From Aliikangiella sp965214955 (GTDB lineage Bacteria; Pseudomonadota; Gammaproteobacteria; Enterobacterales; Kangiellaceae), in assembly GCA_965214955.1 (NCBI GenBank), contig CBDCCU010000013.1, positions 248,001-312,000 of the forward strand: a stretch of 64,000 nucleotides of DNA, read 5' to 3'. Shown here one piece after another: positions 1 to 9,394 of this stretch (the stretch's first letter is position 1; each line of letters begins with the position of its first letter). A program made the position numbers and the translations under genes. Below the pieces are notes generated by a model. It did no database searches, was not told where the DNA came from, and saw only the letters and a list, made by a program, of their open reading frames with translations.

Positions 1-419
1 TACGCTCTGAGCGCTCACTTATTCAAACTATTGGTCGTGCCGCCCGAAACCTTAAAGGTAAAGCGATTTTATATGCGGATAAAGTCACCGGTTCAATGAA
101 AAAAGCCATTGATGAAACTAATCGTCGCCGCCAAATTCAGCACGAATTTAACCTTAAAAATGGTATTACACCCAAAGGTGTGGTTAAGAAAATTAGCGAT
201 GTAATGGATACTGGTAGAGAGCAGCAATCATTTTCTAAGCTTAAAAAGGTGGCTGAAACCAAAGCGAAATATCAGTTTGATACACCAAAAGATGCCAGCA
301 AGTCTATTGCTAAGTTAGAAAAAGAAATGATGGAAGCGGCTAAGAATTTAGAGTTTGAAAAAGCCGCTAAATATCGAGATGAAATTGCGGCTTTAAGAGA
401 AATTGCTTTTAAACTATAA
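1..419 (+). CDS. uvrB: UvrABC system protein B, C-terminal part (5' truncated by window)
   Basis: Reading frame is open from base 3. The visible part starts at the end of the helicase core: QTIGRAARN is the conserved motif VI of UvrB, followed by the YADKVTGSM segment and the IDETNRRR block typical of UvrB. The last 35 residues (from about SIAKLEKEMMEAAKNLEF) form the UVR coiled-coil domain that contacts UvrC. UvrB is the damage-verifying ATPase of nucleotide excision repair in the cytoplasm. The stop codon is at 417-419. Identification is from family knowledge and these motifs; the N-terminal ATPase motifs lie outside the window. The next gene is convergent with a 12-bp gap. Confidence 0.96.
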   Translation, partial: RSERSLIQTIGRAARNLKGKAILYADKVTGSMKKAIDETNRRRQIQHEFNLKNGITPKGVVKKISDVMDTGREQQSFSKLKKVAETKAKYQFDTPKDASKSIAKLEKEMMEAAKNLEFEKAAKYRDEIAALREIAFKL

Positions 420-431
420 GGTCGAAAAAAA

Positions 432-797
432 TTATTCGGCTTCTTTTTGCGCTTTCTCATCGAATAAAAAGTTTAAACTGATTGCCGCATGACGAGCATG
501 TGGGATCACAATTGAGCCACCGACTAACATAGCAACACCAATGGCTTCGTCTATTTGTTCGCGGCTAAAGCCTAAGTTAACACAAGTTTCTAAGTGATAG
601 TCGATGCAATCATTGCAACGAAGTACCATTGAAGCAGTAAGCCCCATAATTTCTTTGGTTTTAACAGATAATGCACCATCGCTATAGGCTTGTTTGTCGA
701 GCGAAACAAAGCGCTTGGTGAGTAGGTTTTTAGTGTCTAAAAGACGTTCATTGCCTTGTTTTCGTTTTTCACGAAAAGCTTCAAAAGGGTGTGTCAT
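432..797 (-). CDS. Carboxymuconolactone decarboxylase (AhpD-like) family protein
   Basis: A 121-residue all-helical protein of the CMD/AhpD family. The redox-type signature C61-N-D-C64 followed by H68 matches the C-x-x-C-x-x-x-H motif of AhpD-like alkylhydroperoxidases, and the stretch VAMLVGGSIVIPHARHA is typical of the second half of the fold. It probably works as a cytoplasmic thiol peroxidase or disulfide reductase, but members of this family have diverse substrates, so no reaction can be assigned. It stands alone, convergent with uvrB, and its upstream region (798-999) is shared with the divergent HD-GYP gene. Confidence 0.82.
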   Translation of the reverse strand: MTHPFEAFREKRKQGNERLLDTKNLLTKRFVSLDKQAYSDGALSVKTKEIMGLTASMVLRCNDCIDYHLETCVNLGFSREQIDEAIGVAMLVGGSIVIPHARHAAISLNFLFDEKAQKEAE

Positions 798-999
798 TAA
801 AAAGAACCTCTGAATAATTCAATCTTGTTGCAAATGCTAAAGGATTCTGAGTATTTCTGCTAGCTTAAGATTGAAAAATTATCGCCCGATTAAATGATAT
901 TAAGCGAATTAAAAGAACACTAAGACGTTGGAAAAATACTAAAAACTTAGCTAGGTTTAAAAGGTGGAACTGTGTTTAGGAAAATAAGTAAGTTTATTC

Positions 1000-2268
1000 A
1001 TGATTATTGAAAAAAATATCTCACAGGTTGCTGTTGGCTCTTATATTGTTGGTATTGTTAAGCAAACTGGCAATATGGTGATAAAAAATCCAGGCTGGGT
1101 AAGAGACTTTAATGCTATTGAGCGCTTAATTCACCAAGGCGTTAAGCGTGTAGAAGTTGATACCAGTAAAAAACTCGCCGAAAAAGAACAAGCATTAACT
1201 AGTGATTTACAAGCAGAAGAAGCTTCATCATTAAATGATGCTAATAAACCAATTAAATTAGAGGGTAATTCTGAACCTCAAGTAGAGGTTAGCCAAACTA
1301 AAGGGCATAGAAAAGCAGAAACATTTGGCGAAAGGCTAATTGTTGCAAAAAAAGTATTTGAAGAAGCTAAAACCATTCAAGCTAATATTATTGATGGCAT
1401 CGCTAATAATCGTCCTGTTGATATTGAGGATGTAAGTAAGTTTGTTGATAACTCCATTTCAATGGTTTTTGAAAATCCCGATGCGCTAACTTGTGTACTA
1501 AATATTAGAAGCAAAGATGAGTATTTGTTAGAGCACTCTGTTTCGGTTTCGGTGTTAATGACTGTATTTTCAGTATATATGGGGCTTAATAAAGGCTTGG
1601 TAAAGCAATTGGCAATTGGTGGCTTTTTACACGATGTTGGTAAAGTTAAAATACCTGATCATATTTTAAATAAACCAGATAAATTAACCGATGATGAGTT
1701 TGAAATTATTAAAAAACACGCACAATATTCAAAAGATATTGTAAGTAATTTGGTTGGTATTTCTGAGAATTCTAGGGCAGTTGTGGCTAATCATCATGAA
1801 AAACTTAATGGAACTGGGTACCCGCAAGGTTTAAAAGGTGAAAGCTTATCAATGTATGATCGCATGATTTCAATATGCGATATTTTTGATGCGTTAAGCG
1901 CTGATAGAGTTTATAAGCCTGGCATTCCATTGCTTAAAGCTTTTGCCATTCTTAGAGAGTTAGCTGCAGATAATCAATTAGACAAAATATTAGTTGATAA
2001 GTTTATTCGTTGTATGGGGGTTTTTCCTGTTGGCTCTTTGGTTAAATTAAAGTCAAACCGAATTGCCGTGGTTGATGAAAGAAATGAAGAAACACCTACC
2101 AAGCCACAAGTAACGGCATTTTTTAATTTATCTCAAAATACGTTTACCGAGCTGAGAAAAATAGATCTCTATAAAACACCAAATGATGCAATCGAAAAAT
2201 CTGTGAGAGCTAAGGATTTTGGTTTAGACATGAAGAAAATTAGTGAAATGATTATGATGCAGGCTTAA
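1000..2268 (+). CDS. HD-GYP domain cyclic-di-GMP phosphodiesterase with DUF3391
   Basis: 422 residues. The first 60 or so residues (MIIEKNISQVAVGSYIVG...) match the DUF3391 N-terminal domain that commonly precedes HD-GYP domains. The catalytic domain spans about 165-345 with the metal-binding HD pair in FLHDVGKVKIPD (about residue 210), the NHHEKLNGTGYP segment with the GYP triad, and DIFDALSADRVY. All canonical ligands look present, so an active c-di-GMP hydrolase is expected. The C-terminal 75 residues show no recognised domain. No signal peptide or membrane segment is seen, so it should be cytoplasmic. Monocistronic by spacing. Confidence 0.93.
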   Translation: MIIEKNISQVAVGSYIVGIVKQTGNMVIKNPGWVRDFNAIERLIHQGVKRVEVDTSKKLAEKEQALTSDLQAEEASSLNDANKPIKLEGNSEPQVEVSQTKGHRKAETFGERLIVAKKVFEEAKTIQANIIDGIANNRPVDIEDVSKFVDNSISMVFENPDALTCVLNIRSKDEYLLEHSVSVSVLMTVFSVYMGLNKGLVKQLAIGGFLHDVGKVKIPDHILNKPDKLTDDEFEIIKKHAQYSKDIVSNLVGISENSRAVVANHHEKLNGTGYPQGLKGESLSMYDRMISICDIFDALSADRVYKPGIPLLKAFAILRELAADNQLDKILVDKFIRCMGVFPVGSLVKLKSNRIAVVDERNEETPTKPQVTAFFNLSQNTFTELRKIDLYKTPNDAIEKSVRAKDFGLDMKKISEMIMMQA

Positions 2269-2342
2269 TATATTTTATTTCTTTGCCCAATATTACTTGC
2301 TATCATACGACAAATTTTACTGTTTAAATGAAAAGGGTTTCA

Positions 2343-3143
2343 ATGAAACTTAAAACTCTAATAATAAGCTTTTGTGTTGGTGTTTTGATTAGCTTGCCTA
2401 CGCTTGCGGATGATTTTTTTATGTCTGATAAGCCTCCAGCGGCGGGTGATTTAGAAAGTTGCGAAAATGATGATTGCAAGGCCGAGGCTAAATGGGATGC
2501 AAGCATTGAGTTTGGCTATGTTGCTGTATCAGGTAATACCGAAACTGACTCGCTTAATGGTCGCTTTTCACTTAATTACGAAGTAGAAAAATGGCGTCAT
2601 GGTGGTTATTTGGCTACGCAGTCAAGCTCTTCGGATGATCGCATTAATAATATTCAAACTGATGCCAGTAAATTTACAGCTCAAGTGAAATCGGATTATA
2701 AATTTGATGAAAAGGCTTATGCTTTTGGTCTTTTAGATTATGATGATACCCAAGACTCTGGTTTTGAATACCAAACATCATTAGCATTAGGTGGTGGTTA
2801 TAGTTTTATTAAAAGTGATTCTCAATCGCTTGATGCTGAGCTTGGTTTTGGTCAACGTAAAAGTAAAGAAGAAACAACATTAATTACTAACACCGAAACA
2901 ATTTCTCGTATTGCAGCGGTTTACAAGTGGCAAATTAGTAAAACGGCTGACTTTGAGCAAAAACTATCAAGTGAAATTGGTGATGATAATACCGTATCTA
3001 AATCGGAAACTTCATTATCAGCCAAAATTGTTGAAAACTTAGCGCTCAAAGTCTCTTATAGTGCTAGGCATCAATCGGATGTACCAGCGGGTAATGAAAA
3101 TCTAGAAACGGTAACATCATTTACCGTCGTTTATACTTTTTAG
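2343..3143 (+). CDS. DUF481 (YdiY-like) outer membrane protein
   Basis: 266 residues from the chosen start at 2343; an in-frame ATG 15 bases upstream (2328) exists, but AGGG lies well placed before the second ATG. A Sec signal peptide (MKLKTLIISFCVGVLISLPTLA) is followed by a mature protein made of alternating amphipathic beta segments, ending in an aromatic residue (VVYTF), as usual for beta-barrel outer-membrane proteins. The WDASIEFGYVAVSGNTETDS stretch is the typical entry of DUF481. Function of the family is unknown. Convergent with the downstream metallo-hydrolase gene, 14 bp apart. Confidence 0.88.
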   Translation: MKLKTLIISFCVGVLISLPTLADDFFMSDKPPAAGDLESCENDDCKAEAKWDASIEFGYVAVSGNTETDSLNGRFSLNYEVEKWRHGGYLATQSSSSDDRINNIQTDASKFTAQVKSDYKFDEKAYAFGLLDYDDTQDSGFEYQTSLALGGGYSFIKSDSQSLDAELGFGQRKSKEETTLITNTETISRIAAVYKWQISKTADFEQKLSSEIGDDNTVSKSETSLSAKIVENLALKVSYSARHQSDVPAGNENLETVTSFTVVYTF

Positions 3144-3157
3144 GTTTTGCCAAAAAA

Positions 3158-3808
3158 TTAAGCTAAGCGCGCATCGCTCACATAAGGGTTAGTTGCGCGC
3201 TCAGTGGCAAAGTCTGATATTGCCCCATGCCCCGAAACAAAACGAGTTGCATCACCTAAAGGCCAAAGTTTTTGTGTGATTGAGTTGATCAGCGTTTGAA
3301 AATCGCCTCGCGGGAAGTCTGTTCTGCCGATACTGCCTTTGAATATCACATCGCCAACAAAAGCTAGCTGAGATGTTTGATGATAAAAAATAACATGACC
3401 TGGAGTATGCCCAGGGCAATGATAGACATTGAGTATTTCTTCACCTACAGTAACTGATTCTCCATCTTCGAGCCACTGATTTGGCAAGCAGTTTTTAGCG
3501 CCAACAAAACCATAGTTTTGCGCTTGAGATTCAATTTTTTCGAGCCAAAAAATATCTTCTTTATGCGGACCTATAATAGGTTTGTTTAATTGATCCGATA
3601 AATCAGTCGCGCCACCAGCATGATCAAGATGGCCATGAGTTAAGAGTATTTTTTCAATATTAATTTTGTAGTGCTCAATAACTTGAGTGATATTTTCAAT
3701 ATTGCCGCCCGGATCAATCACTGCACCTTGCATGGTTTGATCACACCATATAATTGAACAGTTTTGCTGAAAAGGGGTAACGGTAACTATTTCTACTCTT
3801 AATGCCAT
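3158..3808 (-). CDS. MBL-fold metallo-hydrolase (glyoxalase II-like, YcbL type)
   Basis: 216 residues of the metallo-beta-lactamase fold. The metal-binding motif T57-H58-G59-H60-L61-D62-H63 is complete, followed by the second-metal histidine in YHCPGHTPGHV and the aspartate in FVGDVIF. The length matches the short YcbL-type glyoxalase II-like enzymes rather than full GloB, which carries an extra C-terminal substrate domain. It probably hydrolyses a thioester such as S-lactoylglutathione, but the substrate is inferred. The start codon lies one base after the tmcA stop, so both genes are almost certainly in one transcript with tmcA first. Confidence 0.9.
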   Translation of the reverse strand: MALRVEIVTVTPFQQNCSIIWCDQTMQGAVIDPGGNIENITQVIEHYKINIEKILLTHGHLDHAGGATDLSDQLNKPIIGPHKEDIFWLEKIESQAQNYGFVGAKNCLPNQWLEDGESVTVGEEILNVYHCPGHTPGHVIFYHQTSQLAFVGDVIFKGSIGRTDFPRGDFQTLINSITQKLWPLGDATRFVSGHGAISDFATERATNPYVSDARLA

Positions 3809-3809
3809 T

Positions 3810-5987
3810 TTATGTGATTTCTGAACTTGAAAGAGACTGATATTCTAACATTTTTAATGCAGAAGTTCTAAGCGCCAACTGCAATGCTTTTTTGCCTTTT
3901 AGGTTAAATTTTTCAATAATTTGAGTGTCATTATGAGAGGTAAATAGGGAGTAACAAAGCAATTCAAAACTTAAAATAGAATGGATGCTTGTAGTTTGGT
4001 TTAAATGTATTAACTGCCGCTTGAGAATGTCAGCAACTTGATAAAATTTTCTTTTCTTATCAATAAAACGCTGAACTTCATTAAGTTCAAGTGGTGAAAG
4101 TTTTGCTACTTTTGCAAAACTTAAGTTTTGGATCATTAAACTTAATAGTGGAGGTTGAAGCTTACTGATTCGACTTAAATTAGTTAAGAAGTTATCAGTA
4201 AATCGAGTGTTAACTTGTTTGATAGCTTTACCACTTTTATCGTTAAGCGGAAATAGCATTTGCAAGCTATGTTCTCCCGAAGCGGCATTTTTGCTGGCAC
4301 TAAGGTTGATAGGTTGATAATTGTTTTTGATCCAAAAATTAGCCACTGGTTTTGTGAGTGAAAAGCTAGTACCTAGAAAATCAAAAGAGCTTGCTAAGTT
4401 TTGTTTCAACTGCTTAAGCATCAAGCTACCTAAGCCAATATTTTGAACTTGAGGGTGAATGGCAATACGCATAATACGAGCAAACTTATTTTCACCAAAC
4501 GAAGTTAAACCATATTGAGTTAAAATGGATTGTGGTAATAAATGCCCTGAAAAACTCTGCGCTTTATCAGCAATTTTTTCACATTGCTCAGGGGTAAAGT
4601 CGCCTTCAATGGCAACTAAACAAACACCAAGTATTTGCTGGTTGAGTGTTTGAGTGTAAAGGTTAATTGATTTGTCCTGTAATAATCGCTCTAAATCTTT
4701 GGGGCGAGTTTGATAGTGTGCGTTGATCAGCAGTGAAAAAATTTCCTTAATTTGTTTTTCATCATGCAGCAATTGCGCTTTATTAATTAGGTTAAATTCA
4801 GTTTGACTAATGCTAGCTTGGAGAGTACTTACCGTTGTTTGGTTAAGATTGATTAGGTTTGAATTTAATAAAAAAGCACTAAATAAGCTTTTTTCTAATT
4901 CATCATTACTGCTCCAACGAATAGGGGAGACTAAGTTAGCAAATCGTGATTGCGGGCGAGTAGATAGCAGTTGGTTTTTAAAACGAATTTCAAACCCTTG
5001 TCCATTGCCTTCATAACCATGAATTGTTGTAGAAAATACCAGTCGGTTGTACCGATTAGTCAATTCAGAAAGAACCGATACAGGCAGTGATGCGGCTTCA
5101 TCAATATAAATCGTGTGACAATCAATCTTTTGTTTAAGCAGTTGATCAAAAGGATAAAATTTAATTTGCCCATGATGACTACTTTTAAGAAAAGTTATGT
5201 TGCTTAAATTGTTTTTATTAGTAACTGATAATTGATTTAACTGCTCCAGTGTACAATGGGCATGTTTAAAAAAGCTATTAAGCGATTTAATGTGAGGAGC
5301 AGTAACAATAATCTCAATAGGTTTTTCAGCAATTAATTGAGCTGCCGCAATACCTAGTGCTGAAGATTTACCACGGCCTCGATCTGCGGTAATCACTAAT
5401 GGTCTTCTGCTATGTCCCGTTGATACTCGTTTAATTTTACTGATGAGTTCTGTTTGTTCATTGTAACTGTTTATAGCCTTAGATAGATTAATTTTTTGAG
5501 TAAGCAATTGCTCATTATTAAAAATGGCGGTTGTTTGTTTAGATAAGCAGTTGCTGATAAAACGATTAAGGAGCTTGTTTTGTAAGCTTTTTGAATGGTT
5601 GTTCTCTTTTAAATAAACTGGTTTTTCTTTTTGCTTGAAGTGTTGCTCAATGATACTAAAGCTTTCATTATCAATAAGTAATACCAGTATACCTCCACCA
5701 ATTATAGTGCCGATAATACCGCAAAAATCATTGGCACAAAAGCTTGTTGAAACATCAATAATTGAATAAGGTTTTTCGCTACCCAATATATCATTTAACT
5801 TATGGGCTGTTGGTAAGGTAACTGGTGAAGTTTGATGATTAAATTGGTTTTTTAATTGAGTGTAAAGTGAGTGGTTAGAATCTTTGAGATCTTTTTTTCT
5901 GGCTAGAAGCACACCTCGAACATTAAACGATAATAATTGATCTGCCCAATCGGTTAACGAAGTTTTAGATAACAAAATAATTCTCAA
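3810..5987 (-). CDS. tmcA: tRNA(Met) cytidine acetyltransferase TmcA
   Basis: 725 residues. TmcA acetylates the wobble cytidine of elongator tRNA-Met (ac4C34) using ATP hydrolysis and acetyl-CoA. Order seen: N-terminal DUF1726-like domain, RNA-helicase-like domain with the Walker A variant DRGRGKSSALG (about residue 202) and DEAASLP as Walker B, then a GNAT acetyltransferase domain with MRIAIHPQVQNIGLGSLML around 505-525, and a helical C-terminal tRNA-binding tail. Length is close to that of E. coli TmcA. It heads a two-gene minus-strand unit with the metallo-hydrolase gene. Confidence 0.95.
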   Translation of the reverse strand: MRIILLSKTSLTDWADQLLSFNVRGVLLARKKDLKDSNHSLYTQLKNQFNHQTSPVTLPTAHKLNDILGSEKPYSIIDVSTSFCANDFCGIIGTIIGGGILVLLIDNESFSIIEQHFKQKEKPVYLKENNHSKSLQNKLLNRFISNCLSKQTTAIFNNEQLLTQKINLSKAINSYNEQTELISKIKRVSTGHSRRPLVITADRGRGKSSALGIAAAQLIAEKPIEIIVTAPHIKSLNSFFKHAHCTLEQLNQLSVTNKNNLSNITFLKSSHHGQIKFYPFDQLLKQKIDCHTIYIDEAASLPVSVLSELTNRYNRLVFSTTIHGYEGNGQGFEIRFKNQLLSTRPQSRFANLVSPIRWSSNDELEKSLFSAFLLNSNLINLNQTTVSTLQASISQTEFNLINKAQLLHDEKQIKEIFSLLINAHYQTRPKDLERLLQDKSINLYTQTLNQQILGVCLVAIEGDFTPEQCEKIADKAQSFSGHLLPQSILTQYGLTSFGENKFARIMRIAIHPQVQNIGLGSLMLKQLKQNLASSFDFLGTSFSLTKPVANFWIKNNYQPINLSASKNAASGEHSLQMLFPLNDKSGKAIKQVNTRFTDNFLTNLSRISKLQPPLLSLMIQNLSFAKVAKLSPLELNEVQRFIDKKRKFYQVADILKRQLIHLNQTTSIHSILSFELLCYSLFTSHNDTQIIEKFNLKGKKALQLALRTSALKMLEYQSLSSSEIT

Positions 5988-6041
5988 TCAGCAATAATTT
6001 TTATAATTATAACTGAATTAATTTGAGTTAACTTATGTCAT

Positions 6042-6497
6042 TTAGCATTTTTGGCGCCGAAACCATCGAAGCTCAGAAAGCCGTTCTTTGGCTTTATCAA
6101 ACTTACTTGCTTCAATACGTTGTTTGAGCTGTTTTTTGAGTTTTGCAATTTGCTCTAATGATTTTGAGCAACGTTTAGATAAACTGGTTGATTCTGTTGT
6201 CTTTGGTTTTTTTCGTTTTGGTTTAGGTAGGTTTATTGTGGGTGTTTTTGACCACTGTGAAATATTAATTGCCTTAGAAGTAGACAATGTTTGTATATTT
6301 CGCTCTGAATAGCGCTCGTTATTAGGTTTTTTATCGGTAATTACAAGGTTTCCGTTGTTGTCTTTATATTGGTATAAAGTTTTAGAATAAGCAGAGTTAA
6401 TGATTAAAAGTGAAAAAATAAGTAGGCTAAATAATACTGGTTTTGCCAAATTACAAGATTTGTATTGAGAAAATAGATTGGTATATTGATCATTCAT
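6042..6497 (-). CDS. DUF4124 domain-containing protein
   Basis: 151 residues from the preferred start at 6497 (GGAAG is placed upstream); an ATG 18 bases further out has no good ribosome-binding site. A hydrophobic segment (LFSLLIFSLLIINSAYS) acts as signal peptide or membrane anchor, followed directly by LYQYKDNNGNLVITDKKP, the hallmark of DUF4124, a small beta domain found in exported proteins. The C-terminal half is basic and rich in K, R and S with a CSKSLEQIAKLKKQLKQR coiled-coil stretch and ends in a cysteine. Function unknown. Confidence 0.78.
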   Translation of the reverse strand: MNDQYTNLFSQYKSCNLAKPVLFSLLIFSLLIINSAYSKTLYQYKDNNGNLVITDKKPNNERYSERNIQTLSTSKAINISQWSKTPTINLPKPKRKKPKTTESTSLSKRCSKSLEQIAKLKKQLKQRIEASKFDKAKERLSELRWFRRQKC

Positions 6498-6650
6498 ATA
6501 TGCTTTGGCTTCCATGTTAAGCTAAATACTACTTTAAGCAAGGTAGCACAATAAATCTATAGTAATTCTCTGAACTCTGTGTAAGATATTGACCATAATA
6601 ATGGCTGAGTTATTTTTTTGATAAATTAAAAAGAGATTAAGAGGGAGTTA

Positions 6651-7883
6651 ATGTTTAAGCCGTATTATCTATATTTAGGTCTTAAATATACTTTAGGTAA
6701 GCACAAAGAAGGCTTTATTTCATTTATTCATTTTAACTCTGTGCTTGGCATATCATTTGGAGTTGCTATTTTAATTACTGTTACTTCAGTCTTTAATGGT
6801 TTCAACAAAGAGATCAGAAGCCTTGTATATGGCAATGTTCCACACATAACGGTGATTAACTTTGATCGTTTTACCTCATCGGAAGTTGATTATGTAAAAA
6901 AAATTGTTGAACCATTTAATCCTATTAGTGTTACTTCTTTTCTTAATATAAATGCTGCAGCAAAATATAAAGCAGATACCGAATTTATTTCTATTATGGG
7001 TATGGAGCTTAATAGCTTTGAGCATTTTAATAAAAGCATATATCCATTTGTTAAACAGCTTAAAACGCATAAAAATAGTTTAGTGATAAGTCATAAAGTG
7101 GCACAAAAACTGAGGCTTACTGAAGGCAGTGAAATTTTATTAATTGTTGATCAGAGTAATAATGAAAGTTCATTAGGTTTTAAAATAAAGAGAAAAAAAT
7201 TTAAAGTTGTCGGTATTTATAAAGACTCTGGCTTACTTCCTTTTTCAGCTTATGGCTCAATTAAAACCGTTAGTCAACTTAGCCCAAAGGATAAAGCGGT
7301 ATCGGGTGTTTATGTCAATATTCAAAACCCTAACAATGCTTTTACGGTCAAGGAAAGCATTAGTGAAAAACTTAATTATCCTTATAGTATTTACCATTGG
7401 GCAGATATATTGGGAAGCCTTTTTAAAAGTATTGAGCACTCAAAATTAATATTTATTTTACTCATGTTTTTTATAATTCTCATTGCGTGTTTCAATATCT
7501 CTGCAACTTTAATATTAATCGTTGAAGAAAAGAAAAAAGATATCGCAATATTAATGACAATGGGAGCAAGACCAACAGAAATAATGCGCGTATTTATTTT
7601 TGAAGGATTATTAAATGGCATCATTGGAATAATAATAGGCGTTACTCTAGGGATAATATTAAGCTTAAATATATCTAGTATTGTTGCGGCGCTTGAATCT
7701 TCTACAGGCCACGAATTTATTAACGAAAGCGTCTACTTTTTAGATTATTTACCGGCTGAGATTAGTGTTAATGACATAATTTGGATTTCGCTTTTTACAT
7801 TATTACTAAGCTTATCTGCGGCAATTTATCCTTCTTTAAAATCAGCATTAACTGATCCTGTTGAAGTAATTAGGAACTCATAA
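6651..7883 (+). CDS. LolC/LolE-family ABC transporter permease
   Basis: 410 residues with the layout of lipoprotein-releasing permeases: one N-terminal membrane helix (about 24-50, SVLGISFGVAILITV), a large periplasmic domain (about 50-260), and three C-terminal helices (about 268-295, 320-345, 372-395). The N terminus (GLKYTLGKHKEGFISFIHFNSVLGI) is characteristic of the LolC/E family. With the adjoining ATPase it should extract outer-membrane-bound lipoproteins from the inner membrane. The stop codon is immediately followed by the ATG of the ATPase gene. Only one permease gene is next to the ATPase, as in LolDF organisms, but a second could lie elsewhere. Confidence 0.9.
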   Translation: MFKPYYLYLGLKYTLGKHKEGFISFIHFNSVLGISFGVAILITVTSVFNGFNKEIRSLVYGNVPHITVINFDRFTSSEVDYVKKIVEPFNPISVTSFLNINAAAKYKADTEFISIMGMELNSFEHFNKSIYPFVKQLKTHKNSLVISHKVAQKLRLTEGSEILLIVDQSNNESSLGFKIKRKKFKVVGIYKDSGLLPFSAYGSIKTVSQLSPKDKAVSGVYVNIQNPNNAFTVKESISEKLNYPYSIYHWADILGSLFKSIEHSKLIFILLMFFIILIACFNISATLILIVEEKKKDIAILMTMGARPTEIMRVFIFEGLLNGIIGIIIGVTLGIILSLNISSIVAALESSTGHEFINESVYFLDYLPAEISVNDIIWISLFTLLLSLSAAIYPSLKSALTDPVEVIRNS

Positions 7884-8564
7884 ATGGTTGATAATAAGCA
7901 ATTAATAGCGGTGAAGTTAATTAATAAGCGCTTCACACTGCAGAGTAACGAAGTAGTAATTGCTAAAAACTTGTCATTTCAGGTTTTACCTGGTGAGATG
8001 CTAACTATTGCTGGCGCATCTGGAACAGGCAAAAGTACGCTCTTACAAATGCTTGCTGGTTTAATGCCTCCAGATTCAGGCTCAATATATATTGGGAACA
8101 CTTGCTTAAATAAACTATCCAACTCTGAGAAAGCAAAATTTAGAAAAAAGAATATGGGTTTTGTTTTTCAATTTCATTATTTAATTGATGAGCTTACCGC
8201 TCTTGAAAATGTTTGTTTGCCACTGTTAATTCAAAATATTAAAGTTAGTAAAGCAAAATTTGAAGCGCATAAAATTATTGAGCGCGTAGGGATGTCGCAA
8301 AGAGTTAATCATAAGCCTACTGAGTTGTCAGGTGGTGAAAGACAACGAATTGCAATAGCTAGAGCATTAGTGCATCAACCAAAACTGATATTAATGGATG
8401 AGCCTACTGGAAATCTTGACCAAAAAAACTCGTTAAATATATACAATTTATTAACATCAATTAATCAAGAGTCACAAACAACTTTTATCACCGTAACACA
8501 TGATCCGGCGCTAATTGATAGATCGGCAAAAGTTAAATCCTTAGTCAATGGTCAATTAGAATAA
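7884..8564 (+). CDS. lolD: Lipoprotein-releasing ABC transporter ATP-binding protein LolD
   Basis: 226 residues, a single ABC ATPase domain of the LolD/MacB/FtsE group. Walker A GASGTGKST at about residue 46, Q-loop in FVFQFHYLIDELT (the LIDELTALENV stretch is typical of LolD), signature LSGGERQR, Walker B LILMDEPTGNLD, and H-loop THD. It drives the neighbouring LolC/E-type permease; the genes abut without a gap, indicating translational coupling. A bidirectional terminator follows. Confidence 0.93.
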   Translation: MVDNKQLIAVKLINKRFTLQSNEVVIAKNLSFQVLPGEMLTIAGASGTGKSTLLQMLAGLMPPDSGSIYIGNTCLNKLSNSEKAKFRKKNMGFVFQFHYLIDELTALENVCLPLLIQNIKVSKAKFEAHKIIERVGMSQRVNHKPTELSGGERQRIAIARALVHQPKLILMDEPTGNLDQKNSLNIYNLLTSINQESQTTFITVTHDPALIDRSAKVKSLVNGQLE

Positions 8565-8573
8565 TCTAAAATA

Positions 8574-8599
8574 AAAAAAGCGACCTAAGTCGCTTTTTT
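8574..8599. terminator. Bidirectional intrinsic terminator between lolD and sodB
   Basis: Perfect hairpin: arm AAAAAAGCGAC (8574-8584), loop CTAA, arm GTCGCTTTTTT (8589-8599). With A and T tracts on both sides it can end both the lolD transcript and the convergent sodB transcript. Confidence 0.9.
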
Positions 8600-8617
8600 G
8601 AATACTCACTAATTAAC

Positions 8618-9196
8618 TTATGCCGCAAAATTAGCTGAAACAAAGTCCCAGTTAATAATTTTCCACATAGCAGTTAAGTAAGCAGGGCGTGCATTACGGT
8701 AGTCGATGTAGTAAGCATGTTCCCAAACATCAATGGTTAGTAGGGGAGTATAGCTTTCAGTTAACGGGCAACCTGCGTTGCTTGTATTAACAATTTCTAA
8801 CTCGCCTTTACTGTTTTTGACTAACCAAGTCCAGCCAGAGCCAAAGTTACCAGCCGCAGATGCGTTAAATTTTTCTTGGAATGCTTCCATTGAACCAAAC
8901 GCAGCATCAATAGCCGCTGCTAAATCCGATGAAGGGGCAGTTTCGCTTGGTGATAAGCAGTTCCAGTAGAATGTATGGTTCCAGATTTGAGCAGCATTAT
9001 TAAACATACCGCCTTCTGATTTTTGGATCACTTCTTCTAAACTCATTGAAGCAAACTCGGTGCCTTCAACCATTTTATTTAGGTTTACAACGTAAGTATT
9101 GTGGTGTTTACCATAGTGAAAGTCGATAGTTTCGGCTGAGATTGTTGGCGCAAGTGCATCCTTTGCGTAAGGTAATGCTGGCAGCTCAAATGACAT
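8618..9196 (-). CDS. sodB: Superoxide dismutase [Fe], SodB type
   Basis: 192 residues, the usual length for cytoplasmic Fe-SOD. N terminus FELPALPYAKDALAPTIS, the helical HYGKHHNTYV with the first metal histidine, a second histidine in NAAQIWNHTFYWN, and the C-terminal DVWEHAYYIDYRN with the Asp and His ligands are all present. It converts superoxide to peroxide and oxygen. Iron rather than manganese is favoured by similarity to SodB (NHTFYWNCLSP, GSGWTWLV), but metal use cannot be proven from sequence. No export signal. Upstream GGAGCT is the ribosome-binding site. Confidence 0.95.
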   Translation of the reverse strand: MSFELPALPYAKDALAPTISAETIDFHYGKHHNTYVVNLNKMVEGTEFASMSLEEVIQKSEGGMFNNAAQIWNHTFYWNCLSPSETAPSSDLAAAIDAAFGSMEAFQEKFNASAAGNFGSGWTWLVKNSKGELEIVNTSNAGCPLTESYTPLLTIDVWEHAYYIDYRNARPAYLTAMWKIINWDFVSANFAA

Positions 9197-9394
9197 GATA
9201 GCTCCTTTGTTTATATTATTAAGGTTTATGTTGGCGCATATTTTAGTCTTTATTGGCTAAAGGTACAAAATTTTATTGTGTAATAGCCATTTTTTATATT
9301 TTGAATACAAATTAGCTATATATTTGGTGATTTTGCGCTACTAGGGGTAAAATGCGCCCCACTGGTAGTTATTGACTTACTTTAAAGGTGAATT